From Pseudobdellovibrionaceae bacterium (GTDB lineage: Bacteria > Bdellovibrionota > Bdellovibrionia > Bdellovibrionales > UBA1609): DNA of 64,000 nt. Below the pieces are notes generated by a model. The model saw nothing but the letters and a program-made list of their open reading frames with translations. It did not search any database and was not told where the DNA came from. The position numbers and the translations under genes were made by a program. Position 1 is the stretch's first letter, and the number at the start of each line of letters is the position of its first letter. Below are positions 25,089 through 33,067 of the stretch, one piece after another. The stretch is from the NCBI GenBank assembly GCA_020635055.1, contig JACKAN010000015.1:1-64000 (forward strand), written 5' to 3'.

Positions 25089-25499
25089 TACCCAACCTCA
25101 ACGCTAATATGAGTCGATCTGACTTCTGTAAGAAGCTTCACACTTGTCTTAAGGTTGTCCCTCTTGAGTTCGTATTTTAACATCCGTTTCCATCTCCTTA
25201 CAGATCTCCCAAGTTCCGACGTTTACTGTATCTACATGCCATGCTCTTGGACCCCGGAAAGGCCAGAGTCAATTTTGACTCTGATATTGCCTTCGCTTCT
25301 TCATACCCACTCGGCCCTTTCACATCACCATTATCTCTCGGGGCTCTATCACTTAAAGGTGATATTCCACCTAATGGCCTGCAGACTCTCTGTCTACACT
25401 TCACGAGCTTCGTTGCCTAACTCGCGCAAGACTCGATACAAGGCCTCTGTCCCCAGAGCTACCTTGGAAGGACTTGACGACTATTGTTAACCGTCGCAC

Positions 25500-25643
25500 C
25501 TTCAAGCAAACGCCAGCTTTGCTTGGCGTACATGTGGCTATTATAGGCTTAAAGGTCTGAAATTCCTAGCTTTAATATATTAACTCAAATTTCTGTCCGT
25601 GTTAAAAAAGCCTCTATCTAGACCTAAGTAGATATTAGGTGAT
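25500..25643 (-). other. gspK-intron spacer with hairpins
   Basis: The 144 bp between the gspK stop and the predicted intron 5' end contain no gene. They hold a possible terminator-like ACCTAA/TTAGGT stem followed further on by a CTTTTTTAA run on the minus strand, and the 7-bp hairpin next to the intron. All other gsp gene junctions here are overlapping or tight, so this spacer may have arrived with the intron or marks its target. Confidence 0.5.
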
Positions 25644-26927
25644 CTACTTTTCCTGCCATAAAACGATTCTAGGACGACCTTTTGGGATGGGAGTTTGTTT
25701 TTTTGTCTTTGATTTATCAGTTGCGTCTCCCTCTTGATTTGGATCCTTTTTGTCATTACTTTCATCAGGCTTTTCTTCCTCTTCTTCTTTTTTAGGCGTG
25801 CCCTTTTCTTCTGCTTCTTGTTTGTCTAAATAATCAGCTAAGCGTCCCACAAGATTCTCAATGTCGTAGGTGACTACGGTAATTTCACTAGTGGCTTTTG
25901 CAAACTCACCTGTACTAATGATGCGAAAATTATAAGGGTTGTCAAAAAACAAAGGGATTCCGCCCTCATTAAACTTTTCGGTATTGATCAAAGTTCCTAA
26001 AAAATTTATGAAATCGTCTTCATTTTTAAAGGGGCCTCCTTTTTCCGGACTGTTTCTTCTCTTTATAATTTCAGTGGCGACTTCAGAGGTAATTTGTGAG
26101 TCTAGGCTTTTTAATATGTCTTGTGTTGCAAAATTTATATTGATTCCTTTTACCCCATAAACAGTAATTCGAGGTTTCAAGAGATTATAAAAATCGTCTT
26201 TCATTCCCGCGATCATATGAAGTTCTTCTGTAGTTTTTAATGGTTGATTGGGTGGAATAAAATCGGAAGGATTATCTTTGAGAAGATCGCGATAGGGGCC
26301 TTTTTCATCACCCCCGTTTAAACTTTCTTTGTCTTCGTCAATCCAATCTGCAATATTGTTAACTAACTCCTCAAAATTTGTATTTCGATATTTTTTCTCG
26401 AATTCTTTATTGTTTTCCACTTCCTGTTGGAAAATCTTTAAAATTTGTTGCTTGGTACTATCCCGCAAGGCTTTTACCTCTGAACCCAAATCATTGATGT
26501 CGATTCTACCTCCCTCGGTTTCTATGGAAGTAATGTAGGTGGCACCCATAATTGATTCTTTTTCTGCTGATTTCAAAGAATCATAGGTGATAGTAGTAAC
26601 ATCATCTTTGTTAACAAATTTCGAAGGGGGCCAGGCAAATGGAAAACTCCAAATAGGATCTAACATAGACTTGTTTTCGCCAAGCTGATCCCCAAAGCTG
26701 GCTACAGCTTTTTTGTAAAGAAGTATGCGCAAAAGACTTATTTCAACTCCGGCCTTGGCGGCATAATAGGCCTTGAGACGATTGATTTTTTGAGAAGCGA
26801 CAATGTATTCCACATTGGTTTCGTAAGAAACTTCCATAGCAAAAAAAGACATCAAACCGATGGAAAATATGGCGATGAGTAATGCGACGCCGCGATTATT
26901 TTTTAGTAGTATCTTCTTTTTGCTCAT
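25644..26927 (-). CDS. gspK: Type II secretion system minor pseudopilin GspK
   Basis: GspK is the large minor pseudopilin thought to cap the T2SS pseudopilus tip. The 427-residue protein has the N-terminal class III signal NNRG followed by VALLIAIFSIGLMSFFAMEVSYETN, with the typical lack of Glu at position +5 for GspK. It then has the SAM-like domain region (RGGRIDINDLGSEVKALR, NIADWIDED). An acidic Lys/Glu-rich disordered C-terminus (about 355-410) is an unusual extension. It overlaps gspJ by 32 bp and ends upstream of the group II intron. Confidence 0.92.
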   Translation of the reverse strand: MSKKKILLKNNRGVALLIAIFSIGLMSFFAMEVSYETNVEYIVASQKINRLKAYYAAKAGVEISLLRILLYKKAVASFGDQLGENKSMLDPIWSFPFAWPPSKFVNKDDVTTITYDSLKSAEKESIMGATYITSIETEGGRIDINDLGSEVKALRDSTKQQILKIFQQEVENNKEFEKKYRNTNFEELVNNIADWIDEDKESLNGGDEKGPYRDLLKDNPSDFIPPNQPLKTTEELHMIAGMKDDFYNLLKPRITVYGVKGININFATQDILKSLDSQITSEVATEIIKRRNSPEKGGPFKNEDDFINFLGTLINTEKFNEGGIPLFFDNPYNFRIISTGEFAKATSEITVVTYDIENLVGRLADYLDKQEAEEKGTPKKEEEEEKPDESNDKKDPNQEGDATDKSKTKKQTPIPKGRPRIVLWQEK

Positions 26928-27786
26928 TCAATCTTTCTTCTGTGGTTTTTTGATTATTGGGAAAGCTCAAGGGAGCCACTATTGTCATTGCAAAAGCTTT
27001 AGCCCCCTCTTTTTTTGGTTTCATTTCAATGGTGATCTCTACAGCATAGGGAAATTTGTTTTGCGTAAGATCGTCGCCATTTTCATTGGTTTGCCAACTT
27101 TGCTTCCAATCTTCTTCACTCTCTGGTCCAATATAACGGAACTTTAAGCTTTCTACATTTTCAAGTAGGACTCGTTTTGTTCCGCCTTCCTTGATGTCTT
27201 CATCGATGATTGGTGAAATTCTTCGCCACAGACAACGGCTTCGCACGCGTTTGTCTAAGCGTCCGCGACAATCTTCCAATGAGTAGCCCACTTCCGCTTG
27301 ATCAGAAAATGGTGAATCTTCCACAGTTCGAGTGTTACACAAGCAAGTAAAATCTAAACTTTCATTGAGACCTAAAAACTGTGTTAACTTTTTTTCTTCT
27401 TTTTTATTATAGGTTTTTTGTTCTTTTGGCGCGGTATCTTCTGTTATAGGGGCCACGGGATCGGCAGGGGGATCTTCGCCTTTAGATGTTCCTTTTTCTT
27501 TTTTACCCTCTTTGGCTTTCTGTTCCGCTCGCTTTTTTCTCTCATCCTGAGCAAGATTAAACAATTCAATATTAATATCTTTATGATGAAAGGCCAAGCG
27601 GATATCTTCGGCTATGACTTTCAAAGCATCTTGCACATAAGACGTTTCTTCAATTTTACTAACCACCTTAACTTTACTTTTTATGGCATTTTGTATGCTT
27701 GTAGCTGTGAAAACAGAAATGAAAGCCAGTATCGCTACGGAAATAATAATTTCTAAAAGTGTAAAGCCTTGATGGGTTTTGATCAT
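26896..27786 (-). CDS. gspJ: Type II secretion system minor pseudopilin GspJ
   Basis: GspJ is a minor pseudopilin that forms the tip complex with GspI and GspK. The 296-residue protein begins MIKTHQGFTLLEIIISVAIL, a prepilin peptidase site after Gly with Glu at +5 and the N-methylated helix. The globular part contains a low-complexity charged insert (about 80-130, Lys/Glu/Pro-rich) not typical of GspJ, plus several cysteines (FTCLCNTR, EDCRGR, SRCLWRR). The start overlaps the gspI stop by 4 bp (ATGA) and its end overlaps gspK by 32 bp. Confidence 0.9.
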   Translation of the reverse strand: MIKTHQGFTLLEIIISVAILAFISVFTATSIQNAIKSKVKVVSKIEETSYVQDALKVIAEDIRLAFHHKDINIELFNLAQDERKKRAEQKAKEGKKEKGTSKGEDPPADPVAPITEDTAPKEQKTYNKKEEKKLTQFLGLNESLDFTCLCNTRTVEDSPFSDQAEVGYSLEDCRGRLDKRVRSRCLWRRISPIIDEDIKEGGTKRVLLENVESLKFRYIGPESEEDWKQSWQTNENGDDLTQNKFPYAVEITIEMKPKKEGAKAFAMTIVAPLSFPNNQKTTEERLNEQKEDTTKK

Positions 27787-28283
27787 TGGCCCCCTCCACC
27801 AAAATTCAACTCTTCATCATAAGTAACAAAATAGGTGCTAATAGAGTATTCCACTTCTCTGGTGGGGGTTTTGACAAAAACACTGAGTGTGACTTCTTTC
27901 ATTGATTTTGAAATAAACTCTTGAGTTTGTTTGATCACAGTTAGCAACATATCATTAGCGCCCTCGTCACGGCTGATAAGTACAGAACTGATATCGGGCA
28001 TTTCAAATTTTTGGCTCTTCATGGCCCAGCGATATTGTTTAAAATCGGAGCCAAAATCACCACTGTCTTCTTCTGGAATCTCGTCTAAGTTTTTATCTCT
28101 ATATAGGGCTTCTAGCTCGGTCATCTTGCGCTCTAATAAAACTGCCACATTATTGTTGAGGGCTGTTTTTCTTATGCGCATATTATTTCCAGAAGAGATA
28201 AGAGCGAGAGTGAGCATGCCTCCCAACATGATGGCAACAGAAATCAATACTTCTAATAAGGTAAAACCTTTGGCAGAGTTCAT
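27783..28283 (-). CDS. gspI: Type II secretion system minor pseudopilin GspI
   Basis: GspI is the minor pseudopilin that nucleates the pseudopilus tip. The open frame could start at 28364. I choose ATG 28283 because it gives the normal short leader MNSAKGFTLLEVLISVAIML and overlaps the gspH stop as ATGA, as at the other junctions in this operon. The resulting 166-residue length suits GspI. Prepilin cleavage would be after KG, with Glu at +5. It is translationally coupled with gspH and gspJ. Confidence 0.9.
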   Translation of the reverse strand: MNSAKGFTLLEVLISVAIMLGGMLTLALISSGNNMRIRKTALNNNVAVLLERKMTELEALYRDKNLDEIPEEDSGDFGSDFKQYRWAMKSQKFEMPDISSVLISRDEGANDMLLTVIKQTQEFISKSMKEVTLSVFVKTPTREVEYSISTYFVTYDEELNFGGGGQ

Positions 28284-28921
28284 TGATTGGTGATGTCTTT
28301 GAGCGAGACATATTGACTGGCTATATCTGTTTTTCCCGTGAGAGGATGTATTGCTAATGTCCATTGAATATTGTCCAGTTTTAAGTGTATGGCAGCTTCT
28401 TCAACACGTCCAGAGGGAAAAAAATGGATATAAACTTTGCCTCCTCGCAATGGTTTTTCATATCCGGATATTTCTATGCTCTCAAAAATCATATCTCTAG
28501 GTAGATTTTTTGTACCCTTGATCACGCTTTTGTCTTTGGTAAAGCCTTGGGGGTCACCGGCTTCAGGATTAAGCTCTTTAGTCTCCATACTTTTAATGTA
28601 GTTTTCCTCACGATCTTCTGTTAATAAAATTTCTTTATTGGCTTTCTCAAGCCAGTAGCTGTGAGTATCATTTCCCTCGCTATTTAAATCTAAAACCAGG
28701 CGATAGGTAGAGTTTTGAAGTTTTGCAAGATTTCTTACTTGTCGAGTTAAAGTGGAGAGCTTTCTGACTTCGGATTTTATTTCGTTATTTCGATTGCCAA
28801 TTTTAGGTATGACCAGTGCCACCATTGCGCCCATGATGGCAAGGACAATCATAATCTCCATCAAAGTAAATCCCCTTTGCGTTCTCAGGAGAAATGCTGA
28901 TGGAGTGGCAGTTGTTGGATT
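28280..28921 (-). CDS. gspH: Type II secretion system minor pseudopilin GspH
   Basis: GspH is a minor pseudopilin joining the tip complex to the GspG shaft. The prepilin signature RGFTLMEIMIVLAIMGAMVALVIP is clear, with Glu at +5. The frame extends to an ATG at 28996, but that would overlap gspG by 62 bp and give a 41-residue leader. A GTG at 28921 gives a shorter leader of about 17 residues and is preferred, though no strong Shine-Dalgarno marks it. The globular part has the FPSGRVEEAAIHL strand pattern common in GspH. The true start is uncertain. Confidence 0.85.
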   Translation of the reverse strand, partial: NPTTATPSAFLLRTQRGFTLMEIMIVLAIMGAMVALVIPKIGNRNNEIKSEVRKLSTLTRQVRNLAKLQNSTYRLVLDLNSEGNDTHSYWLEKANKEILLTEDREENYIKSMETKELNPEAGDPQGFTKDKSVIKGTKNLPRDMIFESIEISGYEKPLRGGKVYIHFFPSGRVEEAAIHLKLDNIQWTLAIHPLTGKTDIASQYVSLKDITNQ

Positions 28922-28934
28922 CACAAAATCGGGT

Positions 28935-29360
28935 TTACAACTCTTCTGAGTTGATGTCTTTGGCAGTCCCTTCTCCTCCAGGTTTACGATCTTCACCTAA
29001 TGAATGAAGAACATAAGAACCGTTTTCATATTCATATTCAAATTCGCTGCCCCAGGGATCTTTTGGGATACTTTTTAGATAGGGATCTGGCCCCCAATTT
29101 GTACAATTTGTGGGTTGAGTGACAAGATCTGCGAGTCCACCCTCAGGATAAAAACCGCAATCCGTGTAAAACATATCCAAAGCTTTACCAATTTCTGCAA
29201 TTTGTATTTTTGCTTCTTTAACACGAGCCGCAGCAAGACGACTAGTAACCTGACCGGCAAGAATTGTAATGAGTCCACCAAGTATGGCCAGTACAATCAT
29301 AATTTCAAGGAGAGTCATACCCTTGTTGTTTAAAAATTGAGTGTTTATTTTTTTCTGCAT
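28935..29360 (-). CDS. gspG: Type II secretion system major pseudopilin GspG
   Basis: GspG is the main subunit of the T2SS pseudopilus. The 141-residue protein has the prepilin site NNKG followed by MTLLEIMIVLAILGGLI, with Glu at +5, then the conserved AARVKEAKIQIAEIGKALDMFYTDCGFYP helix. The calcium-site loop region (DPWGSEFEYEYENGSYVLHSLGEDRKPGGEG) is typical of GspG. It is the first and probably most highly expressed pseudopilin gene, 36 bp downstream of gspF. Confidence 0.97.
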   Translation of the reverse strand: MQKKINTQFLNNKGMTLLEIMIVLAILGGLITILAGQVTSRLAAARVKEAKIQIAEIGKALDMFYTDCGFYPEGGLADLVTQPTNCTNWGPDPYLKSIPKDPWGSEFEYEYENGSYVLHSLGEDRKPGGEGTAKDINSEEL

Positions 29361-29395
29361 ATATAAATTCCTCCGAAAAACCTAATTAGCATATT

Positions 29396-30616
29396 TTAAC
29401 CGCCAAGACTAGACAACTGAAACATGGGCATCATAACAGCAAAAACTATTACGCCAATGACGCCACCCATAAATAAAAGCATAAGGGGGCCTAAAAGGGA
29501 AGTCATGCCCTCCACAGAGTTTTTAACTTGAAAATCATAGGCATCACTGACTTGAGACAGCATATTTTCCAATTCACCTGTTTTTTCGCCAATACTGATC
29601 ATGTGAATCACAAGGGGAGGGAATTCGCCGGATTTTTTTAAGGGCGCAGCTATAGATTCCCCTTCGCTGATATTGTCGCGGGCGTTGTCAATGGCCTCGG
29701 CTAGGACTTCGTTAGCAACCACATTTCTGACAATAGACATCGAATTGAGCATGGGCACTCCTCCAGTGAGGAGAGTGGCAAGAGTTCGCGTAAATCGGGA
29801 AACGGCAATCATACGGATAATCTTTCCAATCACTGGAATTTTAAGTCGCACAAGATCCCACTGACGCTCGCCGGATTTGGTGTTTTTCCAACTTTTAAAA
29901 GTAAAAGAACCAATGAAAGAAAAAATTAAAATCAACCACCAATAATTTACGATAAACCCACTGATATCAATAATCATTAAGGTGTACCACTCTAAGGTGA
30001 GATCCGGAGAAGAATCAAAAATTGTAACCATTTTAGGAATAATAAAAATAAAAATTCCCGCCAACAAAAGAAGGCTCACGATCATCATAAGAACAGGGTA
30101 CAGCATGGCGGAGCGAATTTTGGCATTTAATTCGTTTTGTGCTTCTGTAAATTCTGCAAGCCTTAGTAAGATCATATCTAAGGTTCCAGACATTTCTCCA
30201 GCCTCACACATGGAAACAAATATTTTATCAAAAACTTTTGGGTACTTAGCCATTGCTTTATTTAAAGACCCCCCCTCATTTACCGTGGTTTTAATTTCGG
30301 CCATAATATTAGATAGAATGGGGTTTTCTATTTGATCGGAAACGGCTCCTAAGGAGTCGACAAGGGGAACTCCCGCTTTAATTAAAACAGCTAGCTGTCG
30401 AGTCATAAGTGAAAGATCTTGGACATCAACATTTTTGTTTAAATTGGATTTTTTATTTGTGTTTTTTCTTGCGGCTTTTGTTTTATCCTTGATATCGACA
30501 ATATATATTTTGTCTTTTTTTATCTTTGAACGGGCGACGCGGATATTTTCGGCATCAATTAAACCCTTTACATTTTTTCCTTGTTTATTAAGGCCTCTAT
30601 ATTCAAATATGGGCAT
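29396..30616 (-). CDS. gspF: Type II secretion system inner membrane protein GspF
   Basis: GspF is the polytopic platform protein of the T2SS, related to PilC. The 406-residue length is standard. The N-terminal region contains the MPIFEYRGLNKQGKNVKG start of this family. Two cytoplasmic T2SSF domains (MTRQLAVLIKAGVPLVDSL near 75-90 and the corresponding FTRTLATLLTGGVPMLNSM near 275-295) are separated by membrane helices. Its ATG overlaps the gspE stop by one base (TAATG), so translation is coupled. Confidence 0.97.
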   Translation of the reverse strand: MPIFEYRGLNKQGKNVKGLIDAENIRVARSKIKKDKIYIVDIKDKTKAARKNTNKKSNLNKNVDVQDLSLMTRQLAVLIKAGVPLVDSLGAVSDQIENPILSNIMAEIKTTVNEGGSLNKAMAKYPKVFDKIFVSMCEAGEMSGTLDMILLRLAEFTEAQNELNAKIRSAMLYPVLMMIVSLLLLAGIFIFIIPKMVTIFDSSPDLTLEWYTLMIIDISGFIVNYWWLILIFSFIGSFTFKSWKNTKSGERQWDLVRLKIPVIGKIIRMIAVSRFTRTLATLLTGGVPMLNSMSIVRNVVANEVLAEAIDNARDNISEGESIAAPLKKSGEFPPLVIHMISIGEKTGELENMLSQVSDAYDFQVKNSVEGMTSLLGPLMLLFMGGVIGVIVFAVMMPMFQLSSLGG

Positions 30617-32304
30617 TATAAATCCAGTTGTGTATTCGTGAGGACTTCTTCGATAGAAGTCACACCATTGAGTACTTTATGAATGCCGTGGTCGCGGAAA
30701 GTTTTCATGCCCTCGGCAATGGCTTGTTTTTTTATTGTGTTTCCATCTTTTCTTTTCATGATGAGGCTGCGAATGCCCTCGTTAATAATTAGCAGCTCTT
30801 GAATAATGGTTCGACCAATATAACCCTTTTGATTGCACTCGTTGCACCCGATGGGGCGACAAACATTTTTTCCAATAATATCTTGTTTTGTGAGTTCTAA
30901 GCTTTGTAATTCCACATCGCTGGGTTGGTAACTCTCTTTGCAATGAGGACATAGAACTCTTACCAGTCGTTGGGCCACTACACCCAATAAAGAAGTGGCA
31001 ATTAAAAAAGGTTCGCAACCCATATCTATAAGTCGTGGAAACACACCCGCCGAGTCATTGGTGTGAATTGTAGATAAAACCAAATGACCTGTGAGGGATG
31101 CATTGATGGCAATTTCTGCCGTCTCTAAATCCCTGATCTCTCCAATCATTACGATATTGGGATCTTGACGCAAAATTGCGCGCAAACCCGAGGCAAAAGT
31201 TAAACCTATTTTCGGATTCACTTGAATTTGACCAATGCCGTGAATTCTTTGTTCCACAGGTTCTTCTACGGTGATTATATTTCGGTCTACACTATTCACT
31301 TTTTGAAGGCAGGCATAAAGTGTTGTCGATTTACCTGAGCCCGTAGGACCTGTAACTAAAAAGATGCCATAGGTTTTTTGTAAGATTTTTGGGATTTCTT
31401 TTAAGCTTTCTTCTGAGAAACCCAACTGAGTGAGCTCCAAAATTACGTTAGAGCGATCTTGTAGACGCATAACAATGCGTTCACCAAAGGCAGTAGGGAC
31501 AGTGCTTAATCGTACATCAATATCTTTGCCGGCTAATTTTAATGGAATGCGTCCATCCTGAGGAAGTCTCTTTTCGGCAATATTCAAGTTGCCCATAACT
31601 TTTATACGTGAAGTAATTGAGTTTTGTAATCTTTTGGGGGGTTTAAAAATATCAAACAAAATACCGTCAATACGAAATCTAACTACCATGTCTTTTTCAT
31701 AGGGTTCAACATGTATATCTGAGGCTTTTTCTTTTACGGCTCGGAATAGAAGTGTGTTCACTAACTTAATAACAGGAGCGTCGTCATCTCCGGCGTCTAG
31801 TAAATCTATAACGGGGTCGTCAAGATCGTATTCTTCATCTTCAATGTCGTCGAGACCTTCCAGGGCGGCTGTACTTTTTTCGTAAACTCGGTTAATGGCT
31901 TCCTGAAGCCGGTGACTTGTTGTGACCATGGGTACGGTTTTTTTATTAAACAAAACTCTGAGATCATCTAGTATTTTATAATTTAATGGGTTGGTGACCA
32001 AAACAATGACTTTGTCAGCATCTTCCTTGAAAGGGAGAACCTCATGGCTTTTTGCGTAATTAATGGGAATTTCTCTAACTAGATCTACAGCGATATCGCC
32101 GGAGGGAATGTCTTTAATAAAATCTAAATTTAAATTGAGACAAAGTTCAGAGAGGGCTTCTTCTGCTGAACTATATGTTTGTTTTGCTAAACTTTCTTCT
32201 ATGAGTACGCCGGATTTGTCAGGCAGTAACATCAGTGACTTGACTTCGTTTTCATTAAGACTGGTGCTCTTAATCAAGAGCGTTTGGAAATTACTTTCGG
32301 CCAT
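30616..32304 (-). CDS. gspE: Type II secretion system ATPase GspE
   Basis: GspE is the cytoplasmic ATPase that powers pseudopilus assembly. The 562-residue protein has the N-terminal GspE domain, then the ATPase core: Walker A GPTGSGKST (about 319-327), ITVEEPVEQ (Asp box), Walker B IVMIGEIRDLETAEIA, and STIHTNDSAG. Two CxxC pairs in the zinc region (CPHC and CNEC, about 460-500) are present, as in canonical GspE. An acidic linker (DDIEDEEYDLDDPVIDLLDAGDDD) is a lineage extension. It is followed immediately by gspF. Confidence 0.97.
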   Translation of the reverse strand: MAESNFQTLLIKSTSLNENEVKSLMLLPDKSGVLIEESLAKQTYSSAEEALSELCLNLNLDFIKDIPSGDIAVDLVREIPINYAKSHEVLPFKEDADKVIVLVTNPLNYKILDDLRVLFNKKTVPMVTTSHRLQEAINRVYEKSTAALEGLDDIEDEEYDLDDPVIDLLDAGDDDAPVIKLVNTLLFRAVKEKASDIHVEPYEKDMVVRFRIDGILFDIFKPPKRLQNSITSRIKVMGNLNIAEKRLPQDGRIPLKLAGKDIDVRLSTVPTAFGERIVMRLQDRSNVILELTQLGFSEESLKEIPKILQKTYGIFLVTGPTGSGKSTTLYACLQKVNSVDRNIITVEEPVEQRIHGIGQIQVNPKIGLTFASGLRAILRQDPNIVMIGEIRDLETAEIAINASLTGHLVLSTIHTNDSAGVFPRLIDMGCEPFLIATSLLGVVAQRLVRVLCPHCKESYQPSDVELQSLELTKQDIIGKNVCRPIGCNECNQKGYIGRTIIQELLIINEGIRSLIMKRKDGNTIKKQAIAEGMKTFRDHGIHKVLNGVTSIEEVLTNTQLDL

Positions 32305-32351
32305 ACTTGAATCAGCATAGCGGAAAGCTTAAGCCTGCACAATAAATTATG

Positions 32352-32876
32352 TTAATTCGTAGCAATTTTAAACTTTAATTGGACCTCGTCATAGATGAGT
32401 TTATCACCCAGATTTTCAAAGAATTTAGCTGATTTATATTTAATATCGAATAGGGTTCGATTAAAAGTGAGTTCTCCGGTGTATTCGCCTTTTTCTTCTT
32501 TGACTTCAATGCTTATGGGTTGAGTTATATTTTTAATTTGTAGAGTTCCTACGGCTTGGTAGGAGCCATTTTTGTTTTTTGTCATTTTATTTATTTTTAA
32601 TATGGCTGTTTGGTATTTTTTTACAGAAAAAAAGTCATCACTGCGCAAGTGATTCATAAGTTTATCTTTCCATTCGCCATCAAGATTGGCTACATCTATG
32701 CTATCCATGTCGACAATCACTTCGGCCTGTTGTTTTTCTATATTTAATGTGCCGGATTTAATTTTAATAAGACCAAAATGTTCGCCCCCCACTTTTTTTG
32801 CATTCCATTGGATCTCACTTTTTGTTGTGTTTAGGGTTTTTTTCGGCGAAAGTGGCTTGAGAAAATAAAATCGCAA
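32352..32876 (-). CDS. YceI-like protein (mature part; frame broken from its signal peptide)
   Basis: This is a YceI-domain lipocalin-like protein, normally periplasmic and able to bind isoprenoid-type lipids. The conserved region is KVGGEHFGLIKIKSGTLNIE near the N-terminus, NHLRSDDFF in the middle, and the VGTLQIKNITQPI segment. The open frame begins MRFYFLKPLSPKK, which is not a signal peptide. A proper signal peptide lies upstream in another frame and is rejoined by removing one base from a 7-A run (32837-32843 on the plus strand). The gene lies inside the T2SS operon between gspD and gspE, an unusual location. Confidence 0.85.
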   Translation of the reverse strand: MRFYFLKPLSPKKTLNTTKSEIQWNAKKVGGEHFGLIKIKSGTLNIEKQQAEVIVDMDSIDVANLDGEWKDKLMNHLRSDDFFSVKKYQTAILKINKMTKNKNGSYQAVGTLQIKNITQPISIEVKEEKGEYTGELTFNRTLFDIKYKSAKFFENLGDKLIYDEVQLKFKIATN

Positions 32877-32901
32877 TTATCAATAGGCTAAATTTAAACA
32901 T
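32815..32901 (-). pseudogene. Frameshifted signal-peptide leader of the yceI-like gene
   Basis: From ATG 32901, with AGGAG 5 nt upstream, a 28-codon frame encodes MFKFSLLIIAILFSQATFA, a good Sec signal peptide, then EKNPKHNKK and TGA. Deleting one A from the 7-A run converts this to AEKTLNTTKSEIQW and continues into the YceI domain. So the real gene should span 32352-32901 with one extra base here. The extra base may be a sequencing error or a phase-variable tract. Confidence 0.85.
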
Positions 32902-32902
32902 G

Positions 32903-32958
32903 GTTTCTCCTAATTAAGTAAAACAAATAATAGTTTGTTTTATTTAATTAGGAGAAAC
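32903..32958 (-). promoter_or_regulatory. 25-bp hairpin that sequesters the yceI Shine-Dalgarno
   Basis: Two 25-nt arms (32903-32927 and 32934-32958) pair with a single A-C mismatch around a 6-nt loop. On the minus-strand transcript the hairpin ends one nucleotide before the yceI ATG, and its 3' arm contains the AGGAG ribosome-binding site. No T-run follows, so it is unlikely to be a simple terminator. Pairing would hide the ribosome-binding site in a long A-U rich helix. Confidence 0.8.
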
Positions 32959-33011
32959 TATCTGGCCGAAAATGTCAAAGTCTTGTACATTCAAAGAAAA
33001 TCTAAGAATTT

Positions 33012-33044
33012 TTAACCCGACTAGAAAACTTTTCATCGGGTTAA
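33012..33044 (-). terminator. 9-bp stem-loop downstream of gspD
   Basis: TTAACCCGA and TCGGGTTAA (33012-33020, 33036-33044) pair around a 15-nt loop that contains an inner GAAAA/TTTTC stem. It sits just after the gspD stop. The minus-strand 3' side is A-rich rather than T-rich, so termination is uncertain. It may be a processing site. Confidence 0.4.
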
Positions 33045-33067
33045 TATACAAAACTCAATAAAACTCT

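Larger units (their letters stand above)
23603..25499 (-). mobile_element. Group II intron between gspK and gspL
   Basis: A self-splicing retroelement of about 1.9 kb lies on the same strand as the T2SS genes. The predicted 5' end is GTGCG (minus strand, from 25499), matching the bacterial group II consensus. The 3' region holds a recognisable domain V (33 nt at 23652-23684, beginning GAGCCC with a GAAA-type loop) and a domain VI stem with TTACCT/AGGTAA base, ending in TAC at 23603. A reverse transcriptase/maturase sits in the domain IV position. A 7-bp hairpin (AAGCAAA/TTTGCTT, 25504-25524) lies immediately upstream of the insertion, reminiscent of class C introns that enter next to hairpins. 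Boundaries are by motif, not by comparison with an empty site. Confidence 0.8.
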
